From JBGSYJ01 sp041748075 (lineage in GTDB: Bacteria > Acidobacteriota > Thermoanaerobaculia > Gp7-AA8), in the NCBI GenBank assembly GCA_041748075.1, contig JBGTDX010000098.1:1-12622 (forward strand): DNA of 12,622 nt, written 5' to 3'. The notes under the pieces are model-generated. The model ran no database searches and was not told where the DNA came from. It was given only the letters and a program-made list of their open reading frames with translations. Position numbers and translations under genes: made by a program. Positions 1-6,459 of the stretch are shown piece after piece (positions within the stretch are counted from its first letter, which is position 1; the number at the start of each line of letters is the position of its first letter).

Positions 1-2
1 GG

Positions 3-80
3 TCTTCCGGGACCATGCTCGGGAACGGGCTCGTACTGCACACCAACGCCTTGACGGCCTCGACAGGGACCCTCGCCTAG
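3..80 (+). CDS. Possible 3' end of an upstream gene (partial)
   Basis: Reading from base 3, 25 codons stay open and end in TAG at 78-80, just before the repeat that starts near 87. About 22 of the 25 third positions are G or C, as expected of coding sequence here. The readable tail ends LVLHTNALTASTGTLA. I do not recognise the family. A minus-strand frame shares the same third positions and is also open from base 76 down to base 1, but it has no ATG until near 17. The plus-strand reading is therefore only mildly preferred, and the segment may not be coding. Confidence 0.25.
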   Translation, partial: SSGTMLGNGLVLHTNALTASTGTLA

Positions 81-86
81 GATACA

Positions 87-140
87 GGTTCATCACCCCT
101 TCACCGGCGCGCCCGCGCCGTTAGCTTGCTCGGGATGACA
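87..140 (-). repeat. Inverted partial copy of the dispersed composite repeat
   Basis: Read on the minus strand, this 54-bp segment has the order TGTCATCCCGAGCAAGC, TAACGGCGC, GCGCCGGTGAAGGGGTGATG, AACC. This is the first half of the unit seen at 3053, 9098 and 10382. The conserved CGGCGC/GCGCCG stem is present with a different loop. The second half, with the long hairpin, is absent. Related scraps follow: GTCATTC and an inverted GCTCGGGATGAC at 174-196, and GCCGGTGAAAGGGTATGATG at 222-241. Confidence 0.75.
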
Positions 141-211
141 ATGGGTTCATTCCTGGCCACAATGCCATACCCCGTCATTCTGACGCTCGGGATGACACTA
201 GGCATTGGCAA

Positions 212-240
212 CTGACCCTTTGCCGGTGAAAGGGTATGAT
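212..240 (+). promoter_or_regulatory. Candidate sigma-70-type promoter of the first kinase gene
   Basis: A -35-like CTGACC (212-217) and a -10-like TATGAT (235-240) are separated by 17 bases. Transcription would start near 247, leaving a leader of about 17 nt before the ATG at 264. There is no clear Shine-Dalgarno sequence in that leader. The -10 lies inside a segment that resembles the dispersed repeat (GGTGAAGGGGTGATGA in other copies). Assigned by pattern only. Confidence 0.4.
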
Positions 241-263
241 GCCCCCTCGGCCCTTCACAACTG

Positions 264-3008
264 ATGACATCCTCTCTCGATCGCGGTGTGTCGCTTGCGC
301 ATTACCGGATTCTTTCCGCCCTCGGAGCTGGCGGAATGGGAGAGGTGTACGAAGCGCTCGATGAGCGGCTCGACCGCGCAGTCGCGCTGAAGGTTCTTCC
401 GCCGGAGTTCGTTCAGAACGAGGAGCGCGTGCGGCGCTTCGTCCTGGAAGCCAAGTCGGCTTCGGGACTCAACCATCCGCACATCGTCACGATCTACGAC
501 ATCGGACACGCAGATCCCGAGCAGAAAAACTCCGCAGATCCTTCAACACCCGGAAAACCCGTCCACTACATCGCGATGGAGCTCGTGCGCGGACTTTCAC
601 TCCGCGACAAGATCCATGGCGAGAAGGCACCTCTCAAAGAGCTCGTCCGCTGGCTTGCGCAGGTCGCCGAGGGAATGGCGAAGGCGCATGGAGCAGGAAT
701 CGTCCATCGTGATCTCAAGCCTGAGAACGTGATGATCAGCAATGACGGCTTCGCGAAGATTCTCGATTTCGGTCTCGCGAAGCTGACGGAAGGGAAAACG
801 CCGGTCGAAGGGGGCGCCTCGATGGCGACCGCCGTGCGGAACACGCACGAAGGTGCCGTGATGGGAACGGTTGGCTACATGTCGCCCGAGCAGGTGCAGG
901 GACGAGTCGTCGATGCCCGCTCGGACATCTTCTCGTTCGGCTGCATGCTGTATGAGGCGACCACGCGCCAGCGCGCATTCGACGCAGATTCACAGATCGA
1001 AACGATGCATCAGATCATCAACGCGGCGCCCGTTCCGGTTTCTGAGCTGAATCCCGATGCACCCGCAGAGCTGCGAAAGATGATCCGACGATGCCTCGCG
1101 AAAGATCCCGAGAAGCGCTACCAGTCGATGAAGGATCTGTCGCTCGAGCTGTTCGACATGGTCGAAGAATTCGACGAGCTGTCCACGAGCGCTTCATCGC
1201 GATCGAGCTCCGGATCCGGATCGGTCGGTGCGATCGCGCCGCCGCGGCGGTCCTGGCCACTCATCGCAATTATTGCCCTGCTCGTTGCCGCTCTGGCGGT
1301 CGTGAGCACACTTCTTCTTCGCCGGCAGGCGTCGCCTGTTACACCTCGAGTCAAAGCGACATTCACGCAGCTCACCGATTTCAGCGGGCCGGAATCACAA
1401 CCGGCGCTCTCTCCCGACGGCCAGTATCTCGCTTATGTGGCCCGTCCCTCGGCGGAGTCGAATGACCGCGACATCTTCCTGTTGCGCGTGGGAGGCAGAA
1501 ATCCCATCAACCTGACGGCGGGGACTCCCGAGGTGGATGAGCAGCCGGCGTTTTCTCCGGACGGGCAGTCGATTGCGTTCCGATCCGGACGAGGCGGTGG
1601 CGGCATTTTCGTGATGGGTGCCACAGGAGAGTCGGTGCGAAGGATTTCGGACTTCGGATTCAGTCCGTCATGGTCGCCGGACGGGAAGAAGGTCGTCATC
1701 TCGACGGAGACTGGAAACAATCCCCGAGCTCGAGCGACCGTTGCCACATTGTGGGTCATTGACGTGCAGTCGCGGGAGAAAACGAAAATCTACGACGGCG
1801 ATGCGGTAGGGCCGCGGTGGTCACCGCACGGGCAACGCATTGCATTCTGGGGACTGCCGACTCGCGAACTGGGACAGCGTGACATCCTGACGATTCCGGC
1901 AACGGGCGGAAAGGCCGTGCTGGTCACCGACGATCCTCCGCTCGACTGGAGTCCGGCGTGGGCTCCCGATGGTCAGTCGCTCTACTTCTCGAGCGATCGC
2001 GGGGGCAGTATGAACATCTGGCGCGCGCCGATCGATGAGTCCACCGGCGAAGTGACGGGGCCTCTCGAGGCAGTCACCACGCCCTCTGCGTGGAGCGGTG
2101 ACCTGGCGATCGCGCAGACCGCAGGCAGGATCGCGTACGCGGCCTCCAACACTCAGCTCAACATCCACCGGATCGCAATCGATCCCACGACACTCCAGGC
2201 TCAGGGCGGCGACGTCCCGGTCACGAGCGGATCGACGCAGTTCGTCGAGCCATCGATCTCACCCGACGGCTCCACCATCGTCATGCGAAGCTCCTCCGGC
2301 CAGGAGGATCTGTACATCGTGAAGCCGGACGGGACCGGCCTGCGAAAGATCACGGATGATGCTGCGAAGGATCGGAACCCCACGTGGTCGTCCGACGGGA
2401 CGCGAATCGTCTTCTATACCGACCGCAGTGGTCGATACGAGCTCTGGACCATCGATGCAGAGGGAAGCAATCTTCAGCAGATCACGAAAACGACAGGACG
2501 CACCGTCTGGTTTCCGGAATGGTCTCCGGACGGAAAGAAGATTGTTACCTTCAACGAGATTTCATCTTACGTGTTCGATGTAAGCGGCGTTCTACCCACA
2601 GCCGATTCCGAGAAGCTGCCGCCGATCGAGAAAGATGTCAGCTTCGGTGCCTCGTCGTGGTCGCCCGACGGAAAATGGCTCGCGGGTATGGCCATGCGCG
2701 AGGGCGTCCCAATACCGGGAATCTGGATCTACTCGATGGATTCAAAGGCGTACACGAAGGTCGCGGAACTTGGAGATGACTCATTCAGCCGTCCTGCCTG
2801 GACCCCGGATGGACGTCACATGATCCTCAGTTCGGAGGGCGGACTCTTTGCCATCGATCGCGCGACATTCGAGGTGAAGAAGATCTTCCGGCCAGTCGGT
2901 TACGGAGCGTCACAACCTTCGATCACGCGCGACGGCCGGACGATCTACTTCAGTACTGAACGGGAAGAAGGCGACATCTGGATGGCGACAATTGAGGGCA
3001 GTGAGTAG
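264..3008 (+). CDS. Membrane-anchored Ser/Thr protein kinase with TolB/PD40 beta-propeller sensor domain
   Basis: A 914-residue Hanks-type kinase. Kinase domain is about residues 14-300: glycine loop GAGGMGEVY (21-29), ATP-binding Lys43 in VALKVL, helix-C Glu62, catalytic HRDLKPEN (148-155), DFG (168-170) and GYMSPEQ (204-210). All catalytic residues are present, so it should be active. A Ser-rich linker (about 307-320) leads to one hydrophobic segment (about 331-352). The rest (about 365-914) carries 11 SPDG-type PD40 repeats (e.g. FSPDGQSIAF, WSPDGKKIVTF), enough for one or two beta-propellers. The expected topology is cytosolic kinase and periplasmic propeller, a one-component sensor; ligand and substrates cannot be read from sequence. 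The start at ATG 264 places the glycine loop at the usual distance from the N terminus. The gene is convergent with a second kinase of similar build. Domain assignment is firm; biological role is inferred. Confidence 0.96.
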   Translation: MTSSLDRGVSLAHYRILSALGAGGMGEVYEALDERLDRAVALKVLPPEFVQNEERVRRFVLEAKSASGLNHPHIVTIYDIGHADPEQKNSADPSTPGKPVHYIAMELVRGLSLRDKIHGEKAPLKELVRWLAQVAEGMAKAHGAGIVHRDLKPENVMISNDGFAKILDFGLAKLTEGKTPVEGGASMATAVRNTHEGAVMGTVGYMSPEQVQGRVVDARSDIFSFGCMLYEATTRQRAFDADSQIETMHQIINAAPVPVSELNPDAPAELRKMIRRCLAKDPEKRYQSMKDLSLELFDMVEEFDELSTSASSRSSSGSGSVGAIAPPRRSWPLIAIIALLVAALAVVSTLLLRRQASPVTPRVKATFTQLTDFSGPESQPALSPDGQYLAYVARPSAESNDRDIFLLRVGGRNPINLTAGTPEVDEQPAFSPDGQSIAFRSGRGGGGIFVMGATGESVRRISDFGFSPSWSPDGKKVVISTETGNNPRARATVATLWVIDVQSREKTKIYDGDAVGPRWSPHGQRIAFWGLPTRELGQRDILTIPATGGKAVLVTDDPPLDWSPAWAPDGQSLYFSSDRGGSMNIWRAPIDESTGEVTGPLEAVTTPSAWSGDLAIAQTAGRIAYAASNTQLNIHRIAIDPTTLQAQGGDVPVTSGSTQFVEPSISPDGSTIVMRSSSGQEDLYIVKPDGTGLRKITDDAAKDRNPTWSSDGTRIVFYTDRSGRYELWTIDAEGSNLQQITKTTGRTVWFPEWSPDGKKIVTFNEISSYVFDVSGVLPTADSEKLPPIEKDVSFGASSWSPDGKWLAGMAMREGVPIPGIWIYSMDSKAYTKVAELGDDSFSRPAWTPDGRHMILSSEGGLFAIDRATFEVKKIFRPVGYGASQPSITRDGRTIYFSTEREEGDIWMATIEGSE

Positions 3009-3011
3009 ATC

Positions 3012-3025
3012 CGTCATCCTGAGCG
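3012..3025 (+). repeat. Solo GTCATCCTGAGCG core
   Basis: GTCATCCTGAGCGC starts four bases after the stop codon of the upstream kinase. It matches the core motif that recurs inside the composite repeat beginning about 40 bases further on, so it is probably a degenerate fragment of the same family. Confidence 0.55.
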
Positions 3026-3052
3026 CGAGACTGTGTCAAAACTCCGGAAGTG

Positions 3053-3208
3053 CCATCCCGAGCAACCTAACGGCGCGAGGCGCCGGTGAAGGGGCAATGA
3101 ACCACCGTGTCATGCTGAGCGAGGCCACGTCATCCTGAGCGAAGCGAAGGATCTCTGCTTGCGATGCTCGATCCTCTTCAGCAGATCCTTCGCTTCGCTC
3201 AGGATGAC
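3053..3208 (+). repeat. Composite dispersed repeat, full copy A
   Basis: The unit contains, in order: CATCCCGAG, a short stem CGGCGC-GAG-GCGCCG, GTCATGCTGAGCG, and a long hairpin beginning GTCATCCTGAGCG. From 3097 to 3208 it matches copy B (9142-9253) at 111 of 112 positions by eye. It fills the gap between two convergent kinase genes. REP-like palindromic elements of this kind are usually non-autonomous; no transposase is present in the window. Confidence 0.9.
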
Positions 3209-3209
3209 G
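3128..3209. terminator. 27-bp perfect inverted repeat; possible bidirectional terminator
   Basis: The left arm 3128-3154 and right arm 3183-3209 are perfect reverse complements over 27 bases, with a 28-base loop. The hairpin sits between the 3' ends of two convergent genes, where a bidirectional terminator or mRNA-stabilising structure would act. No T-run follows either arm, so classical intrinsic termination is not evident. The structure is certain; the function is inferred. Confidence 0.45.
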
Positions 3210-3261
3210 TGTTTCTACATCCCTCCGGATCGGAAAGTCAGCAACACGGCGGAGCAAGCCG

Positions 3262-5754
3262 CTAAAGAAGTCCTGTGACAATGTAGAGGTCGGACAGCAG
3301 ACGTCGATAACCGTAAGCGTAGCTTTTTCCGTCCGGAGTGATGTGTACGGGCATGACATCGAGAATGCCCGCCTGATCGTCAGGCCTGATGAAGACCCAG
3401 TCGTGCCGCTCGCCGGTGCTGATGTCGATCCGAAGCACGTTCAGTGATGATTGACCGCGCTCCGATACAAAGAGGGCCGTGTCGTCTTCGGCCCACTCGA
3501 GAGGCACGTCACCCGGTTTGCACCCGAGGAGCACCTCCGGCTCGCCACCCTCCGTCGGGATGAGCAGCAGTTTGTCCCCCGATCCCGCGGCGATCCTTTT
3601 CCCATTGTGAGAGAGCGCGAAAGACCCGTTGAGCACCAGACCTTCCGTGATCGCCCGCGCTTCGCCCGCGCCATCAACCATCACCTCGTAGAGCTGTCTC
3701 GGCGCTCCCGCATAGTTGCCGAGCACCAAAAGCCGATTCCCATCCGGAAAGAACTGCCAGCCAGAGAGCTCGGAGAGCTCGCAGCTCACCGTGCGAGGCT
3801 CACCGACACCGATGGGAACGACATCGAGGTGCGGCGGGTCGCCGAGAGCAATCGCCAGCCATTCACCGTCCGCAGAGATCGGATTCCCGCGTGCGCGGCC
3901 CTCGCTGATCTTCACCGCCGGAGCTCCGTCAGTAGGACGGATGAAGACGGTGTTCAACCCCTGAACCCCCGCGGCCTGCTCCTCGAATGCGATGAAGCTG
4001 CCGTCACGGCTGACGCCACAGAGCCGGGACCAGTCGAACCACGACAGGTTGCGCTCGATGTTCTCGCCGCGCACACCCGCCACGGCCTCACGCCGGCCGT
4101 TCTCGATTGCCACGAGAACTCTGCCGTCGGCGCTGACATCGTGAAGTGTTAGCCGTCCCGGCACCGGGAGCACGACGCGCGACTCGCCCCTGATCGAGAT
4201 CGCCATGATGTCGCGCCCGCGACCCTTTCCGATGGCCTCCCCTGTGAACCAGACCTCGTCACCGGCCGGACTCCACGCCAGTCCCGACGTGCTGTTCCAC
4301 ATGTCCACTCCGCGGACCACGGTCTGTCCCTTCCGATCCACGATTACGACCGTGCCGGCGTCGTCACCCCAGAGCGGATGCTCGATGAAGGCGACGAGCT
4401 CTTCCGAGGGTGAGAACCGGGCCCGACTGAGCCAGTTCGGAGTCTGGTAGATCACATGGCCGATCGGCGATTCGATTCGATAGAAACCTTCAACTCGGCG
4501 GATCAGGAGAAAGTTCTTGCCGTCCCGCGTCCAGTCAGCCTCCTGGACGTCCTGACAGATTCGGCGCGGAGCTCCTCCGGCGGGAGGGACCCGTGCAAGG
4601 ATGCCGGTGGTTGCATAGCCCACCCCCATGAAGCGCCGTCCCAGAGAGATCGCCAGCTCGCCGGTCGGAGAAACGGAAAGGACGTCGGCGTCGCGAAGAC
4701 TCAGCGGCCGCGCTTCCGGACCCGTCTGGTAGGACGAGAAGATCTCCAGTGGATTGTCCTCCCAGGCTGCCCCGTAGATCACAGACCCGTCGGGCGCGAA
4801 CCTCGCGCTCATGATGAAACCGCGTCGGAACGTCATCCGCCGGTAGAGCGGTGGCTGGTTCGATGCCGCCGTCCCGCCACGGCCTGCCTGCGTTTCTGTT
4901 CCCGTCACAGCCGCATGCGTCCCGCTGGTTCCCTTCGCTCTCAGGGCGAAGGCGAAATCTCTGGCGGTCTGAAAGCGGTCGTCCGGAGCTTTCTCCATCG
5001 CGTGTCGAACCACCTCTGTCACGCTCTCTGCGATCTCGCCAATCGGCGGCGGATCGTCGTGCAGGATCGCGTTCATGCTCTCCACCGCGGAATCGCGGCG
5101 GAACGGAACGCTCCCGCTGAGCATCTCGTGCAGGACCACGCCGAGAGAGAACAGATCCGAGCGATGATCAATCGCTTCGCCTCGCACCTGTTCGGGAGAC
5201 ATGTAGCCGACCGTGCCGACGACCATCCCGTCGTTGGTCATCCTTCGTTCCTGTGTTTTGTCCGAGTGGAGAACGGCTGTGTCGAGAAGCTTCGCCAGCC
5301 CGAAATCGAGCAACTTGATTCGCCCGTCGTTGAGCACGAAGATGTTCTCCGGCTTCAGATCTCGATGAACGATTCCCTTATCGTGCGCGGCGACGAGACC
5401 GTTTGCGATCTGCACTGCCCAATCAAGCGCCTTGCGCAGCAGGAGTGGAGAGGTCATATGCTCGCGAAGCGTCGCTCCTTCCAGCAATTCCGAAACGATG
5501 AACGGCGAGCCTTCGTGCGATCCGACATCGAACACCATGAGGATGTTCGGATGATTGAGTCTGCCTGACGCGAGGGCCTCCTGTTCGAACCGGCGTAGAC
5601 GGTCGGGATCCGCAGCGAGCGATGGCGACAGGATCTTCAGAGCGACGTCGCGCTGGATTCGTGCGTCGTGGGCGCGATAGACCTCTCCCATCCCTCCGGT
5701 CCCAATGAGAGCGAGGATGTCGTAGTGCGCGATTGTCAATCCGGGTGAGAGCAT
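3262..5754 (-). CDS. Ser/Thr protein kinase with C-terminal TolB/PD40-like propeller, no membrane anchor
   Basis: An 830-residue Hanks-type kinase. Kinase domain is about residues 11-277: glycine loop GTGGMGEVY (18-26), Lys40 in VALKIL, Glu59 in helix C, HRDLKPEN (130-137), DFG (150-152) and GYMSPEQVRG. The catalytic set is complete. A Gly/Thr/Ala-rich linker (about 278-305) contains no hydrophobic stretch long enough to cross the membrane. It is followed by about 12 degenerate propeller repeats (e.g. ARFAPDGSVIYGA, VHITPDGKSYAYG) to the C terminus. The protein is probably cytosolic and would sense an internal signal. The kinase half resembles the convergent kinase upstream, but the propeller repeats are much more diverged. 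ATG 5754 has no Shine-Dalgarno sequence; a TATAGT box seven bases upstream suggests leaderless translation. Large open frames on the opposite strand are shadows. Confidence 0.96.
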   Translation of the reverse strand: MLSPGLTIAHYDILALIGTGGMGEVYRAHDARIQRDVALKILSPSLAADPDRLRRFEQEALASGRLNHPNILMVFDVGSHEGSPFIVSELLEGATLREHMTSPLLLRKALDWAVQIANGLVAAHDKGIVHRDLKPENIFVLNDGRIKLLDFGLAKLLDTAVLHSDKTQERRMTNDGMVVGTVGYMSPEQVRGEAIDHRSDLFSLGVVLHEMLSGSVPFRRDSAVESMNAILHDDPPPIGEIAESVTEVVRHAMEKAPDDRFQTARDFAFALRAKGTSGTHAAVTGTETQAGRGGTAASNQPPLYRRMTFRRGFIMSARFAPDGSVIYGAAWEDNPLEIFSSYQTGPEARPLSLRDADVLSVSPTGELAISLGRRFMGVGYATTGILARVPPAGGAPRRICQDVQEADWTRDGKNFLLIRRVEGFYRIESPIGHVIYQTPNWLSRARFSPSEELVAFIEHPLWGDDAGTVVIVDRKGQTVVRGVDMWNSTSGLAWSPAGDEVWFTGEAIGKGRGRDIMAISIRGESRVVLPVPGRLTLHDVSADGRVLVAIENGRREAVAGVRGENIERNLSWFDWSRLCGVSRDGSFIAFEEQAAGVQGLNTVFIRPTDGAPAVKISEGRARGNPISADGEWLAIALGDPPHLDVVPIGVGEPRTVSCELSELSGWQFFPDGNRLLVLGNYAGAPRQLYEVMVDGAGEARAITEGLVLNGSFALSHNGKRIAAGSGDKLLLIPTEGGEPEVLLGCKPGDVPLEWAEDDTALFVSERGQSSLNVLRIDISTGERHDWVFIRPDDQAGILDVMPVHITPDGKSYAYGYRRLLSDLYIVTGLL

Positions 5755-5761
5755 GCCAGCG

Positions 5762-5767
5762 ACTATA
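5762..5767 (-). promoter_or_regulatory. Candidate -10 box for leaderless transcription of the second kinase
   Basis: On the minus strand TATAGT is followed by exactly seven bases (CGCTGGC) and then the ATG at 5754. A transcript starting at the usual distance from the -10 would begin at or beside the start codon. This fits the lack of a ribosome binding site. No convincing -35 was found, so this is a pattern-based suggestion. Confidence 0.35.
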
Positions 5768-5811
5768 TGCCAAAAGTCGGGGTCTTCATCGACATCTTGT
5801 CACTGATAAGA

Positions 5812-5842
5812 GTCGTCGGGGCAGCGCAAACCCGGCAACGAC
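5812..5842 (-). terminator. Weak stem-loop after the SRPBCC gene
   Basis: GTCGT-CGGG (5812-5820) pairs with CCCG-ACGAC (5831-5842), with a three-base bulge (5835-5837) and a 10-base loop. It lies four bases beyond the stop codon of the SRPBCC gene. There is no T-run downstream, so termination is only a possibility. Confidence 0.25.
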
Positions 5843-5845
5843 GGA

Positions 5846-6367
5846 TCAGTCGCGGGACGACTCCCGCGGTCCATGACCCAACACTGCTTCGGCGGATGCC
5901 CGAGCGCCCTCGACGCTTCGTTCATTCCTTTCCAGCGCCGCGACCCTGATCCTTTTCAATTCCTTGCGCACGCTCCAGTTCAGATAGGCGACGAGGAACG
6001 GTCTGAGCGGCACCAGGCGCCGGGCAAACCAGTATTGCTCGTAGTGAATCAACGTAGACTCGTCGGGTCCCACCTCCTGAACCATGAACCCTCCGTGGAT
6101 CGCCGGTTCGGGTCCCGAAAAATCCTTCTCCCTCAGGTAAAAACCGTCCGAATTGAGAAAGTACTCGAAGTCCCTGCTCCACGAAATGCCGGCGAAGCGG
6201 CCCCACACGCGGTAGAAGCCTGTCGTCTCTGTCTGTGGCCTGACCTCCACACGATCCGCCTTCAAATCGAAGTCCGGAATGCGCTGGATATCCCAGAGAA
6301 GAGTGACGAGCTCCTTTTTCGGAACAGGAATCGTGATCGCGCCGACGACATTGACGTGTCGAAACAT
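5846..6367 (-). CDS. SRPBCC (START/polyketide-cyclase-like) fold protein
   Basis: A 173-residue soluble protein. It opens with a strand-helix layout typical of SRPBCC/polyketide cyclase proteins: a strand (VNVVGAITIPVPKKEL), then a helix with WDIQRIPDF. Alternating strands follow (VEVRPQTETTGFYRVWG, RDFEYFLNSDGFYLRE, STLIHYEQYWF), and a long basic C-terminal helix (NWSVRKELKRIRVAALERNE). Such folds bind hydrophobic ligands such as lipids or aromatics; the ligand here is unknown. I chose ATG 6367 because GAGAGGTGG lies just upstream as a good Shine-Dalgarno. A GTG at 6373 in the same frame overlaps that site. The gene follows the large membrane protein by 92 bases on the same strand, so co-transcription is possible. 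No catalytic residues can be assigned. Confidence 0.8.
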   Translation of the reverse strand: MFRHVNVVGAITIPVPKKELVTLLWDIQRIPDFDLKADRVEVRPQTETTGFYRVWGRFAGISWSRDFEYFLNSDGFYLREKDFSGPEPAIHGGFMVQEVGPDESTLIHYEQYWFARRLVPLRPFLVAYLNWSVRKELKRIRVAALERNERSVEGARASAEAVLGHGPRESSRD

Positions 6368-6459
6368 AACCACCTCTCAGTGACTGCACGAGCGTTTGTC
6401 AGGTTGATGTCCCCGTGCGCATGCCTGATCATCCGCCGGACCCTTCGGCCCCTGATTCA

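Noticed and set aside
3128..3209. Confident rho-independent terminator
   Set aside because: The stem is very strong, but no T-run follows on either strand, and the same hairpin occurs in a divergent promoter region (copy B), where a terminator for flanking genes is not expected.
4456..5568. 370-codon open frame on the plus strand
   Set aside because: It lies antisense to the kinase domain of the second kinase, whose motifs are unmistakable. Its own translation is rich in Arg, His and Ser with no domain.
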